A stretch of DNA of 64,000 nucleotides from VRUE01 sp963824705 (GCA_963824705.1 CAWGQE010000003.1:806001-870000), one strand, 5' to 3'; shown: positions 48,373 through 56,586, counted from the stretch's first letter. Notes: generated from the sequence alone by a model not told the origin. Made by a program: numbers and translations.

Positions 48373-49080
48373 TCAGCTGCCTTTGTTGGCGCTGCCCGGC
48401 TTCGTTTCCTGCAGCAGGTACTGGACGAGGTCTTCGAGTTCTTTCTTGGACAGCGTTTCGCCGAAGCTCTGCGGCATCACGTTGGCGGGGTAGCCCTTGA
48501 CGATCTGCGCGTTCGGGTCGACGATCGATTCTTCGACCATCCCGGCGTTCTGGCCAGGCAGCGCTTCGTCGAGGTTGGGACCGGTGACGCCCCCGGATTG
48601 GGCCGCGGCGAGCGTGTGGCAGCCGCCGCAGCCGTTGTTGGCGAAGACCTGGGCGCCCGGCCCTCCGGGCACCTGGGGAGGTGCCGCGCCGGGCACTCCG
48701 GCGTAGCGGCCGACGTAAGCGGCGACGTCATCGAGATCCTGGTCGGTGACGACGTCGGCGGGCATCGAGACGGCGGGATCGTCGTTGCTGGGGCGCGGGA
48801 ACTCCACCTGCGCCTTGACGATGCCTTCGATCGTGTCCCCTCCCTCGCCCGCGGCCCTTGCGGCGGCGAACGCGTCGTCGAGGTTGGGCCCGATCTGGGC
48901 AGTCGTGCCGGCCTCGGCCATCGTGTGGCAGACGCCGCATTTCTGCACGAAGAGGACGCGGCCGTGCTGCTCGTCAGCCGTGCTCGTGCCACAGCCGGAG
49001 GCCGCGAGGGCAATCGCCGCGAGGGCGGCGAGGGCGAGCAGAATGCGGATCGGGTTCGGTTGCTTGAGCATCGTCGTCAT
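48373..49080 (-). CDS. Dihaem cytochrome c lipoprotein, 235 aa
   Basis: Extracytoplasmic electron carrier with two covalent haem sites, CGVCHTMAEAG and CGGCHTLAAAQSG, each followed by an axial Met candidate (VSMPADVV; NVMPQSFGE). An N-terminal lipoprotein signal (RILLALAALAAIALAASGC) anchors it to the membrane. It probably donates electrons to the CuA centre of CtaC. Start choice: ATG 49080 (or 49071); ATG 49113 adds an Arg-rich leader and overlaps a TATAGACT box. Separated by 46 nt from ctaA on the same strand. Confidence 0.9.
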   Translation of the reverse strand: MTTMLKQPNPIRILLALAALAAIALAASGCGTSTADEQHGRVLFVQKCGVCHTMAEAGTTAQIGPNLDDAFAAARAAGEGGDTIEGIVKAQVEFPRPSNDDPAVSMPADVVTDQDLDDVAAYVGRYAGVPGAAPPQVPGGPGAQVFANNGCGGCHTLAAAQSGGVTGPNLDEALPGQNAGMVEESIVDPNAQIVKGYPANVMPQSFGETLSKKELEDLVQYLLQETKPGSANKGS

Positions 49081-49204
49081 ACGGCGCGGAGCGCGCCGGA
49101 GTCTATAGATCAAGGACGCGTAAACGCTGCGTGTGAGCGCTCCATAGTCGGGTAGGCTTGAGACGATTCACACGAACCCCGAGCAGCGAAGGGAGAGGAC
49201 GAGG

Positions 49205-49606
49205 ATGCAGGTACGGGACGGCATGTCGGAAGTGGTTCTGACCGTGGGCCCATCGCACACGCTGCGTGAGGCGGCCACGATGATGGTCGAGAAGGGGATC
49301 GGTGCGGCGCTGGTGACCGACGACGAGCGGCCGGTGCCGTGCATCGTCACCGAGCGCGACATCCTCAACTCACTCGGCCGCGGTCAAGACCCGGATACCG
49401 AGCTCGTCGCCGACCACATGAGCGAGGGCGTCGTCGCTGCCGAGCCCGACTGGAGCCTCGAGCACGCGGCGGCGGAGATGTCGACCCGCGGCATCCGCCA
49501 CCTGGTCGTCTTCGACGCTGGTGAGACCGTCGGCATCCTCTCGATCCGCGACATAGTGCGAGTCTGGACGTCGGCTGGGGCGACGTCAGGCATGACGCCC
49601 GACTGA
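49205..49606 (+). CDS. Two-CBS-domain protein, 133 aa
   Basis: Compact tandem CBS protein: MQVRDGMSEVVLTVGPSHTLREAATMMVEKGIGAALVTDDERPVPCIVTERDILNSL, then VADHMSEGVVAAEPDWSLEHAAAEMSTRGIRHLVVFDAGETVGILSIRDIVRVW. It probably senses an adenine nucleotide or similar ligand. A GGGAGAGG Shine-Dalgarno precedes the ATG; a TAGGCT box lies about 48 nt upstream, so this gene has a true leader. It lies between the cytochrome c and the small oxidase-subunit genes, both on the opposite strand. Confidence 0.9.
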   Translation: MQVRDGMSEVVLTVGPSHTLREAATMMVEKGIGAALVTDDERPVPCIVTERDILNSLGRGQDPDTELVADHMSEGVVAAEPDWSLEHAAAEMSTRGIRHLVVFDAGETVGILSIRDIVRVWTSAGATSGMTPD

Positions 49607-49621
49607 GAACCGCTCAGGCGC

Positions 49622-49912
49622 TCAGGGGCGCGGCGGTGAAATGGTTTCCACTGGGAGGACCGCTCCGCGCGTCTTTTGCTTGCGCGGCAGCTTGAAGTAA
49701 TCCTGAGTCGCGCTCTTGATCATGCCGCGCAGGGCGAAGAGAAGGATGACGAGGCCGATGATCGAGTAGATCCAGCCACGGACCATGAAGCCCTCGGCGA
49801 AGATTCCGCAGACCGCCCCCGCGGCGCCGAAGGCGAAGAAGGCCGGTGCCCAGGAAGGCCGTGGCGGGTAGACCAGCTCACCGGGCTCGGGGATGGCGCG
49901 GTGCTCGCTCAC
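49622..49912 (-). CDS. Small two-helix membrane protein, putative oxidase subunit IV, 96 aa
   Basis: N-terminal soluble segment ending ELVYPPRPSWAP, two helices (AFFAFGAAGAVCGIFAEGF and IYSIIGLVILLFALRGM) and a basic tail. Layout, length and position among oxidase genes fit a small accessory subunit of the actinobacterial aa3 oxidase, but no motif proves it. The GTG start overlaps the stop of the 37-aa gene upstream by 4 nt. Confidence 0.55.
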   Translation of the reverse strand: MSEHRAIPEPGELVYPPRPSWAPAFFAFGAAGAVCGIFAEGFMVRGWIYSIIGLVILLFALRGMIKSATQDYFKLPRKQKTRGAVLPVETISPPRP

Positions 49913-50022
49913 GATGCGATGTAGAGGGTCGCAGCGACGAAGCAGAGGGCGAAGATCGCCGCGGCGATGCCGCCCGCCAGCAGGCCTGCGGCCATATCTC
50001 GTCTGGAGGTTTCGCGGTCCAC
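49909..50022 (-). CDS. Single-helix membrane peptide, 37 aa
   Basis: GTG at 50022 to TGA at 49909. The product starts MDRETSRRDMAAGLLAGGIA and has one membrane helix with a basic N-terminal side, so N-in. It is coupled by GTGA overlap to the putative subunit IV gene and follows ctaB on the same strand. One-helix subunits of this size occur in many aa3 and cbb3 oxidases. Too short for most gene finders. Confidence 0.55.
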   Translation of the reverse strand: MDRETSRRDMAAGLLAGGIAAAIFALCFVAATLYIAS

Positions 50023-50058
50023 GGGCGGATTTCTATCAGGCAGGCAGGGCGTTTGGTA

Positions 50059-50955
50059 CTAGAGCCGGATGTCTATCGGCATCGTCAGGAAGAGCAGGGC
50101 CAGATAGGCGAGCGAGAAGAGGTAGGTGCGCAACGCCCAGCGCCGGTCGGCGCTGCGCAGCAGCCGGACGGCGCAGTAGATGAAGCCGGCGCCGAGCGTC
50201 ATCGAGCCGGCCAGGTAGACGAGCCCGAAGCCGCCGGCGCAGAAGGGCAGCTGCGTCACCGCGTAGAGCAGGATCGTGTAGAGCAGGATCTGGCGGCGCG
50301 TCTCGTCCTCGCCGCGGACGACCGGCATCATCGGCACGCCGGCCTTCGCGTACTCGTCCTTCATCAGCAGCGAGAGCGCCCAGAAGTGAGGTGGGGTCCA
50401 GAAGAAGACGATCGCGAAGAGGTAGAAGGCGGTACCGCTGAGCCCGCCGGTCACAGCCGCCCATGCGACCAGGGGCGGCACGGCACCGGCGGCGCCGCCG
50501 ATGACGATGTTCTGGGGGGTGGTGCGCTTGAGCCAGAGCGTGTAGACGAAGACGTAGCCGACGAAGCCGGAGAACGAGAGCGCGGCGGCGAGCGGGTTGA
50601 CCGTCGTCGCCAGCAGGGTGAAGGAGCAGAGCTCGAGCAGGGCGCCGAAGCCGATCGCGGTCCTTGCCGAGATGCGGCCGCTGGCGACCGGTCGATCGGC
50701 CGTGCGCGCCATCGTGCGGTCGATGTCTTGATCGATCGCGTGGTTGATCGCCCCGGCGCCGCCGGCGGAGAGGGCGCCGCCGAGGCAGGTGAGCAGGACG
50801 AGCCCGATCGAGGGGTCGCCGGCCACGTACATCGTCGTCACCGTGGTGAAGAGCAGCAGCGACTGCACCTTCGGCTTGGTCAGCGTGAGCAGGTCGCGCA
50901 GCAGCGAAGGCACGGCGGAGCGCTGCGAGATAGCAGCCGTCTGGGCGCCGCTCAT
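50059..50955 (-). CDS. ctaB: Protohaem IX farnesyltransferase (CtaB/COX10), 298 aa
   Basis: Attaches farnesyl to haem B to make haem O, the substrate of CtaA. UbiA-superfamily membrane prenyltransferase with about nine helices. The aspartate-rich motif NHAIDQDIDRTMARTADRPVASG (NxxxDxxxD) binds Mg-prenyl diphosphate, and the second conserved loop is WTPPHFWALSLLMKDEYAKAGVPMMP. ATG 50955, 13 nt after the second subunit I gene on the same strand, so it is probably co-transcribed with the divergent oxidase pair. Confidence 0.95.
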   Translation of the reverse strand: MSGAQTAAISQRSAVPSLLRDLLTLTKPKVQSLLLFTTVTTMYVAGDPSIGLVLLTCLGGALSAGGAGAINHAIDQDIDRTMARTADRPVASGRISARTAIGFGALLELCSFTLLATTVNPLAAALSFSGFVGYVFVYTLWLKRTTPQNIVIGGAAGAVPPLVAWAAVTGGLSGTAFYLFAIVFFWTPPHFWALSLLMKDEYAKAGVPMMPVVRGEDETRRQILLYTILLYAVTQLPFCAGGFGLVYLAGSMTLGAGFIYCAVRLLRSADRRWALRTYLFSLAYLALLFLTMPIDIRL

Positions 50956-50968
50956 CGAATCACCGCGG

Positions 50969-52657
50969 TCAGGCTACCGGCTGCGATTCGCGGGCCGGTT
51001 GCTCCGCGCGGGCACTGCGGTGGGCGATCGCCTCGCGGATGTCGCGCATCGGCCTGGCGCTGCGCACGTCCGGCAGCAGGTCGAAGTTGTGCGGCTCCGG
51101 CGGCGAGAGCGCGAACCACTCGAGCGAGTCGCCGCCCCAGGCGTCATGCCCGGCCGGGGCGCCACCCTCGCGGCTGAGGATCGCGTTGACCAGGGTCATC
51201 AGAATGCCGCCGGCGAGGACGAAGGCGCCGATCGTGGCGATCAGGTTGTAGGCGTCGAGGTCGCTGTTCCCGCCAAAGAACTTGTAGGCGTCGACCACCT
51301 GGCCGTCGTCGGTACCGGCAAGCATCAGAGGGACGAAGGCGACGAGCGTTCCGAGCAGCATCGTCCAGAAGGAGAAGCGCGCCAGGGTCTCGCCCATGGT
51401 GCGTCCGGTCATCTTCGGGAACCACCAGTGCAGGGCCGCGAAGCCGCCGAAGACGGCGCCGCCGACGAGGGCGAAGTGGGTTGCCGCGGTGCTGTCGGTG
51501 GTGTGCTGGAGGCGCCAGCCGAGCGCCACCATCGAGTGGTTCATCTCGGTTGCCAGGCCGACCGCGATCGCGACGATCGCGCCGGCGGCGAAGAGCAGTG
51601 GCGCCCGCATCTTCACCGTGCCGCCCGCGAGCGTGGCGATCAGGTTGAAGAAGATCAGGCCGAAGGGGACGATCAGCGCCAGCGACATGATCATCGCGAA
51701 GTACATCCAGCCGATCCCGATCGGCGCCGTGTACATGTTCTGCATCCAGGCGAGGGTGCCGATGACGGCGATCGCGACCAGCGAGCCGATCACCGCGCCG
51801 CGGTTGAAGAGCGGCTTGCGGGCCAGAGCTGGGACGATCTCGGCGATCGTGCCCAGGGCGAAGATCAGGATCAGCATGTAGGTGCCGGTGTAGAAGATCC
51901 AGCTCAGGTGCTGCCAGAGCAGCGGCGAGCCGCCGGCGTCCCCGGCGAAGAAGATCCCGTCGAAGTTGCGGTCGATCAGCAGCATCGTGATCGCCGCCAG
52001 CATCACCGAGCCGATCACGATCAGCAGCCAGGAGCCGATCGCGGCCGCCCAGGAGAAGACGGGGAGTCGGCGCCAGGCCATGCCGGGGGCGCGCAGGCGC
52101 CGCAGCGTGGCCACCAGGTCGACGGCGATCAAGACGAAGCCCAGGGTTGCCAGGCCGGTCGCCGCGGCCCAGGCGTCGACGCCGTTGTTGGGCAGGAAGG
52201 CGATGCCCGAGAGCGGCGGCAGCGGGTTGACGCCGGCCTCGGTCGGCGTGAAGAGGAAGCCCGCGTAAAGGACGGTGGCGCCGGCGATGAAGAGCCACGT
52301 GCCGAGCTGGCCGAGGCGGGGCAGCGCCGTTCCGCGGGCGCCGATCTGCAATGGCGCCACGTAGTAGAAGAAGCCGAGCGCGAACGGCACGGCGAAGAAG
52401 AAGATCGCGGTCGCCCCGTAGAGCGAGAGCATGCGGTTGAAGGTGACCGGGTTGAGGAAGGTGTTCTCGGGGATCGCCAGCTGCAGGCGCATCAGCAGCA
52501 ACTCGACCACGGCGATGAAAAGGAAGCCGAGGGCACCGGTGATCAGGACGCGGCCGAGGTCCTTATGATCGGCGCTGGTTGCGATCTCGACCCAGCGGGC
52601 GCGCCGCGGCGGAAAGCCGTCGACGACCAGCTCAGGGTTCATTGCGGGCGCGCTCAT
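50969..52657 (-). CDS. Haem-copper oxidase subunit I paralogue lacking most metal ligands, 562 aa
   Basis: Twelve or more helices and clear subunit I homology: ATSADHKDLGRVLI, FYYVAPLQIGARGTALPRLGQLGTWLF, and HWWFPKMTGRTMGETLARFSFW. The metal sites are changed. The low-spin haem His of helix II is Tyr80 (MLSLYGATAIFFF). HPEVY of helix VI reads FYTGTY, with CuB His lost and Tyr kept. HH of helix VII reads QN (WMQNMYTAP). In helix X AHFH reads THFA: the haem a3 His is kept, the haem a His lost. Five of six ligand His are gone, so haem and CuB binding as in known oxidases is not possible. Overlaps the subunit II paralogue by 4 nt. Confidence 0.88.
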   Translation of the reverse strand: MSAPAMNPELVVDGFPPRRARWVEIATSADHKDLGRVLITGALGFLFIAVVELLLMRLQLAIPENTFLNPVTFNRMLSLYGATAIFFFAVPFALGFFYYVAPLQIGARGTALPRLGQLGTWLFIAGATVLYAGFLFTPTEAGVNPLPPLSGIAFLPNNGVDAWAAATGLATLGFVLIAVDLVATLRRLRAPGMAWRRLPVFSWAAAIGSWLLIVIGSVMLAAITMLLIDRNFDGIFFAGDAGGSPLLWQHLSWIFYTGTYMLILIFALGTIAEIVPALARKPLFNRGAVIGSLVAIAVIGTLAWMQNMYTAPIGIGWMYFAMIMSLALIVPFGLIFFNLIATLAGGTVKMRAPLLFAAGAIVAIAVGLATEMNHSMVALGWRLQHTTDSTAATHFALVGGAVFGGFAALHWWFPKMTGRTMGETLARFSFWTMLLGTLVAFVPLMLAGTDDGQVVDAYKFFGGNSDLDAYNLIATIGAFVLAGGILMTLVNAILSREGGAPAGHDAWGGDSLEWFALSPPEPHNFDLLPDVRSARPMRDIREAIAHRSARAEQPARESQPVA

Positions 52658-53352
52658 GGCGTTTCTCCGTTTTCGATCAAGCCGACGACGCGGTCCTGGG
52701 CGGCCTGGATGTCCTTCTTCTGGCTCGCGATGAAGGCTTTGTATCTCTGCGGCGAGACGACTTCGACTTCGGTTCGCATCGCCGCGTAGGCCTGCCCGGA
52801 GAGGGTCGCCGCCTGCCCGGAGTAGGTGCCTTCTTCGTCGGCGCGGAAGATGACGTGATTGGTCTTGCCGGGCACGGCGTCGCGCTTGCCGGCCAGGTCG
52901 GGGACGTCCCAGGTGTGGACGACGTCGGTCGAGACCAGGTCGAGCTCGACCGTGGTGTCGACCGGGACGACGAGCTTGTAGTAGGAGAAGGCTTCGTTCG
53001 GGTAGTCGTAGCGCCACAGCCACTGCTGTCCGGTCGTCTGGATCTTCAGCGGTTCGGAGTGGGAGACCTGGAGCCCCGCGGGGCCCGTGAGCGGCGTCTC
53101 GCGTGCCTTGTCGGTGTAGACGATGCTGAGCACGAGGATCACCGCGGCAAAGGCTCCCAGTGCCGCTCCGACACGGAGCTGGATGCGCCGGCCGCCGGTG
53201 ACCTGGCGCGGCTCGGCGCCACGCTCGGCGCTGTAGCGGCGCAGCACGAAGAGCAATCCGACGACGACCGCGACGACGAGGATCGCCGCGGCGACGAAGC
53301 CAATCCAAAGCAGGGTGTCGATCTGGTCGGTGCCAGGAGAGTGGGGCGCCAA
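52654..53352 (-). CDS. Oxidase subunit II paralogue lacking the CuA site, 232 aa
   Basis: Two N-terminal helices, then a periplasmic cupredoxin domain with IQTTGQQWLWRYDYPNEAFSYYKLVVPVDT and VVHTWDVPDLAGKRDAVPG, clearly subunit II. The CuA motif CxxxCxxxHxxM reads AATLSGQAYAAM: Cys to Ala181, Cys to Ser185, His to Tyr189; only His146 and Met192 remain. The copper centre cannot form. Quinol oxidases also lack CuA, but here the partner subunit I is altered too. The TTG start 53352 has a TAGAAT box 9 nt upstream (53362-53367). Coupled to the subunit I paralogue by ATGA. Confidence 0.88.
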   Translation of the reverse strand: MAPHSPGTDQIDTLLWIGFVAAAILVVAVVVGLLFVLRRYSAERGAEPRQVTGGRRIQLRVGAALGAFAAVILVLSIVYTDKARETPLTGPAGLQVSHSEPLKIQTTGQQWLWRYDYPNEAFSYYKLVVPVDTTVELDLVSTDVVHTWDVPDLAGKRDAVPGKTNHVIFRADEEGTYSGQAATLSGQAYAAMRTEVEVVSPQRYKAFIASQKKDIQAAQDRVVGLIENGETP

Positions 53353-53361
53353 AGCGCGGCC

Positions 53362-53367
53362 ATTCTA
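53362..53367 (-). promoter_or_regulatory. -10-like element of the ligand-less oxidase pair and ctaB
   Basis: Minus-strand TAGAAT ends 9 nt before TTG 53352 and would drive subunit II, subunit I and ctaB in one transcript. Confidence 0.4.
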
Positions 53368-53425
53368 ATCACGCAAGGCGGCGCTCGGCGGTGCGCACAC
53401 CGTCCGCCTACCGGCGAGCTGCTCC

Positions 53426-53431
53426 TATACT
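53426..53431 (+). promoter_or_regulatory. -10-like element of the PAP2 gene
   Basis: TATACT ends 10 nt before ATG 53442. Confidence 0.4.
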
Positions 53432-53441
53432 CGCCGACCTC

Positions 53442-54386
53442 ATGCGGACCCGATCTCGCCCATCTCCGGCGCTGCGCACGGCAGTGCGTGCCGGGGCGGC
53501 GGCGGCGATCGGCGCCGCGGTCGCGGTTCCCCTGCTCCGCCATAGGGCACGCATCCCCGCCCCGGTGACCGTCGTCGCCTGCGCGGGAGGCCCGCTTGGG
53601 CTGGCCGTTTTGTACCCGCGCTCCCACAAGCGCGACGTCGCGATGTACGCCTTGCAGATGTGGGCCTTCACGATGGTTCACGAGCTGCCCTATGACAATG
53701 CCGAGCGGCTTCGCGCCCGCCTCCAGATCGGCTACCCGATCGTCGCCGACCGCGTCATCGGCTTCGGCCGGCTCCCCAACGTGCGCTTACAGCACAGCCT
53801 CGCCCGCTTGCGGCGCGTGGGGACGCTCAACCGTTTCCTCACCTGGGCGCACTGGCTGTGGTTCCTCGAGCCCTACGTGGCGCTGGCCTTCATCCTGCTC
53901 CGCCATCCCGATCGCTTTCCCCGCGCCGCCCGCCGGCTGGCGGCGGTCTTCGACATCGGCTGCGCCGCCTACTTCGCCGTTCCGACCGCCCCACCGTGGT
54001 GGGCCTCGGAGCAGGGCCATACCGGCGAAGAGGTGCGGCGGATCATGGTCGAGGTCGGCGAGGAAACCTGGAAATCGGCCTGGCCGGGGATGTACTCGGC
54101 GCTCGGCGGCAACCCCTGGGCGGCGATGCCCTCGTTGCACTTCGCCACTTCGGTGACGGCGGCGATCTCGCTGGCCGAGACCGGGCGGACCGCCGGCGCC
54201 GCCGGTTGGGCCTACGCGTTGACGCTCGGCTTCGCCCTCGTCTACCTGGGTGAGCACTACGTCACCGACCTCGTCGCCGGGGCCGGGCTGGTCGCTTCGG
54301 TGCGCGGTGGGGAGCACCTCGCCGAGCCGGCCGTCCTTGCGGTGAATCGACGCCTACAAGGTCTGGAGCGCCTCGCCAACGGGTAG
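53442..54386 (+). CDS. PAP2-family membrane phosphatase/phosphotransferase, 314 aa
   Basis: Multi-pass membrane protein with the later two PAP2 motifs, AMPSLHFATSVTAAI (catalytic-site His) and LGEHYVTDLVAGAGLV (His-Asp). The first motif (KxxxxxxRP) is not obvious; this arrangement is seen in the inositol-phosphorylceramide-synthase-like PAP2 branch. It probably dephosphorylates or transfers a lipid phosphate at the outer face of the membrane. ATG 53442 is chosen from a TATACT box 10 nt upstream. The next gene encodes a flippase-like membrane protein, so lipid or cell-wall precursor handling is likely. Confidence 0.85.
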   Translation: MRTRSRPSPALRTAVRAGAAAAIGAAVAVPLLRHRARIPAPVTVVACAGGPLGLAVLYPRSHKRDVAMYALQMWAFTMVHELPYDNAERLRARLQIGYPIVADRVIGFGRLPNVRLQHSLARLRRVGTLNRFLTWAHWLWFLEPYVALAFILLRHPDRFPRAARRLAAVFDIGCAAYFAVPTAPPWWASEQGHTGEEVRRIMVEVGEETWKSAWPGMYSALGGNPWAAMPSLHFATSVTAAISLAETGRTAGAAGWAYALTLGFALVYLGEHYVTDLVAGAGLVASVRGGEHLAEPAVLAVNRRLQGLERLANG

Positions 54387-54389
54387 CGT
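54384..54389 (+). promoter_or_regulatory. -10-like element of the flippase-like gene
   Basis: TAGCGT, which includes the PAP2 stop codon TAG, ends 7 nt before GTG 54397. Confidence 0.35.
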
Positions 54390-54396
54390 CCCCGGT

Positions 54397-55530
54397 GTGT
54401 CTCCCGAGCAGCCGGCGAACGGAAACGGCGGCTACGAGCTGCCGCTGTTCACGCGGCGGCGTGTTGCGCAGACGCTGCTTGTAGTCCTCACCCTGCTGAT
54501 CTGCATCTACTTCCTCTTCCCGAGGCTGGTCGGGCTGGGGGACGCGCTGAGCAAGCTCAGCGAAGCCGACCCGGTCTGGATCGCCGTTGCGATCGGCTTC
54601 AACATCATCGCGATTGCCACCTACATCGCCCTCTTCAAGGCGGTGGTCGGGGGCGACACGCTGCGCCTGCGCTGGTCGGAGACCTACGAGATCAACATGG
54701 CTGGGGTCGCGGCGACGCTGCTCTTCTCGGCCGCCGGCGCCGGCGGCATCGCCCTCACCTACTGGGCGCTGCGCAAAGCCGGGATGCAGCGGCGGGATGT
54801 CGGGCGGCGGATGGTGGCCTTCCTCGCCTTGCACTACGTCTTCTACCCGGTGGCCCTGATCGTCTTCGGCATCCTGCTGCGGACCGGGGTGCTCCCCGGC
54901 AAGCACTCGGTGGAGCTGACCGTGGTGCCATCGGCGGTCGCCGGGGTCCTGCTTGCCCTCGGCGTGCTGCTGGCGCTCATACCCTCCGATCTGGGACGGC
55001 GGGTGGCGGCTCACGCCCACGGGGAGCGGGCGCAGTCGATCGCGGCCAATATCGCCAAAGTGCCGGCGATCGCCGCCGAAGGGTTCAGGTTCGCGCTCAG
55101 CCTCTTTGCCCATCCCTCGCGCGGCGGCCTCGCGGTGATCGGCGCGGCGGGCTTCTGGGCGGCGAACATCGGCATCCTCTGGGCCTCCTTCCAGGCGTTC
55201 GGAGTGGAAGTGCCGATCGCCGTCGTCGTGCAGGGCTTCTTCCTCGGCATGGTCGCCAACCTCTTTCCGCTCGCCCCGGCCGGGGTGGGGGCGGTCGACG
55301 CCGGGATGATCGGCGCCTTCGTCCTCTTCGGCATTCCCGAGGAGACGGTCTTCCCGGCGATCCTGGTCTACCGCCTGGTTGCTTTCTGGCTACCGATCCC
55401 ACCCGGTATCGTCGCCTTCTTCCAGCTGCGCAAACGGGTCACCCAGTGGGAAGAGGAGGGCCTGCCGGTCAACCGCGGGCGGCATTTGGAGGAGGCGCCG
55501 ATGCCCGCCGAGACCGGCAAAGTCGCGTGA
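54397..55530 (+). CDS. Lysylphosphatidylglycerol synthase-type (UPF0104) membrane protein, 377 aa
   Basis: Integral membrane protein of the LPG_synthase_TM family, related to the flippase half of MprF. About eight helices, with ALFKAVVGGDTLRLRWSETYEINMAGVAATLLFSAAGAGGIALTYWAL and the conserved GFFLGMVANLFPLAPAGVGAVDAGMIGAF ... YRLVAFWLPIPPGIVAFF blocks. The aminoacyltransferase domain of MprF is absent. Probably moves or recognises a lipid; the substrate is unknown. GTG 54397 with TAGCGT 7 nt upstream. Confidence 0.85.
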   Translation: MSPEQPANGNGGYELPLFTRRRVAQTLLVVLTLLICIYFLFPRLVGLGDALSKLSEADPVWIAVAIGFNIIAIATYIALFKAVVGGDTLRLRWSETYEINMAGVAATLLFSAAGAGGIALTYWALRKAGMQRRDVGRRMVAFLALHYVFYPVALIVFGILLRTGVLPGKHSVELTVVPSAVAGVLLALGVLLALIPSDLGRRVAAHAHGERAQSIAANIAKVPAIAAEGFRFALSLFAHPSRGGLAVIGAAGFWAANIGILWASFQAFGVEVPIAVVVQGFFLGMVANLFPLAPAGVGAVDAGMIGAFVLFGIPEETVFPAILVYRLVAFWLPIPPGIVAFFQLRKRVTQWEEEGLPVNRGRHLEEAPMPAETGKVA

Positions 55531-55536
55531 CCAGGG

Positions 55537-55561
55537 TGTACTATAAAAAGTAAAGTATTAG
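55537..55561 (+). promoter_or_regulatory. AT-rich promoter region of trxB
   Basis: A sudden AT-rich stretch in the 48-nt gap contains TATAAA (55542-55547) and TATTAG (55556-55561), either of which could be a -10, and an inverted TACT/AGTA pair. An AGGCGG Shine-Dalgarno follows, 5 nt before the ATG. The symmetry may mark a redox-responsive regulator site. Confidence 0.45.
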
Positions 55562-55578
55562 ACTCTCAGGCGGCAGAT

Positions 55579-56586
55579 ATGAGTGAGAAGAAGATCGAGA
55601 ACGTGATCGTCGTCGGCGGTGGGCCGGCTGGCTATACCGCCGCCCTCTACACGGCGCGCGCCAACTTGGAGCCCTTGGTATTCGAGGGCTTCCAGTGGGG
55701 CGGACAGCTGCAGAACACCACCGACGTCGAGAACTATCCGGGCTACCCGGACGGGATCATGGGGCCGGAGATGATGAACCAGTTCCGTGCCCAGGCGGAG
55801 CGGTTCGGCACCCGCTTCGTCACCGACGACGTGGACCGTGTCGAGCTCAGCGAGGACGGCGGGGTCCATAGGGTCTTCCTGGGCGACGAGGAGCACGTCG
55901 CCAAGACCGTGATCATGGCGATGGGGGCAGAGCCGCGCCGGCTCGGCATCCCCGGCGAGATGGAGCTGAGCGGCTGCGGCGTCTCCACCTGCGGCGTCTG
56001 CGACGGAGCTTTCTTCAAGGGTAAAAAGGTGATCGTGATCGGGGGTGGCGACTCGGCGATGGAGGACGCGATCTTCGTCTCCAAGTTCGCCAGTGAGCTG
56101 ACCATCGTCAATCGCCGCGACGAGTTCCGCGCCTCCAGCATCATGCGCCAGCGCGCCGCCGAGCGGCCCAACATCGAGTTCAAGACCCCCTTCGTCCCCG
56201 AGGAGTTCGTCGGCGGCGGGGCCGGCAACCTCGACCACGTGCGGCTGCGCAACGCCGAGACTGGGGAGACCGAGGACTTCGGCACCGAAGGCGCCTTCGT
56301 CGCGATCGGCCACATCCCGAAATCGGAGATCGTCGTCGACCAGATCGACACCGACGAGGACGGCTACATCCGCACCGAGCCCGGTTCGACCAAGACCAAC
56401 CTGGCCGGCGTCTTCGCCGTCGGCGATGTCGTCGACCACACCTATCGCCAGGCGGTCACCGCTGCCGGCACCGGTTGCATGGGCGCCCTCGACGCCGAGT
56501 GGTACCTGCGCGACACCCCGCCGAGCCCCGAGGCCCACTGGGCACCCGGCGGCGAGCCCACCGAGATAGCCCCTAAGCCCGCCTGA
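55579..56586 (+). CDS. trxB: Thioredoxin reductase, 335 aa
   Basis: FAD/NADPH enzyme that reduces thioredoxin. FAD Rossmann motif VIVVGGGPAGYTAALYTARA, redox pair STCGVCDGAFF (CxxC), NADPH motif VIVIGGGDSAMEDAIFVSKF, and the C-terminal FAD contact AGVFAVGDVVDHTYRQAVTAAGTGCMGALDAEWYL. The C-terminal tail after DAEWYL is about 20 residues longer than usual (PPSPEAHWAPGGEPTEIAPKPA). No thioredoxin gene is adjacent. The stop lies inside structured repeat copy D. Confidence 0.95.
   Translation: MSEKKIENVIVVGGGPAGYTAALYTARANLEPLVFEGFQWGGQLQNTTDVENYPGYPDGIMGPEMMNQFRAQAERFGTRFVTDDVDRVELSEDGGVHRVFLGDEEHVAKTVIMAMGAEPRRLGIPGEMELSGCGVSTCGVCDGAFFKGKKVIVIGGGDSAMEDAIFVSKFASELTIVNRRDEFRASSIMRQRAAERPNIEFKTPFVPEEFVGGGAGNLDHVRLRNAETGETEDFGTEGAFVAIGHIPKSEIVVDQIDTDEDGYIRTEPGSTKTNLAGVFAVGDVVDHTYRQAVTAAGTGCMGALDAEWYLRDTPPSPEAHWAPGGEPTEIAPKPA

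Noticed and set aside
49107..49125. Minus-strand GCGTCCTTGATCT matching block 2 of repeat family 1
   Set aside because: Only 13 nt match; there is no block 1, no hairpin and no terminal stem, and the site lies in the upstream region of the cytochrome c gene. Probably chance.
50744..52789. 681-codon plus-strand open frame opposite ctaB and the oxidase paralogue
   Set aside because: Composition (Arg, Glu, Asp, Gly runs) is that of an antisense frame; the minus strand encodes conserved membrane proteins.
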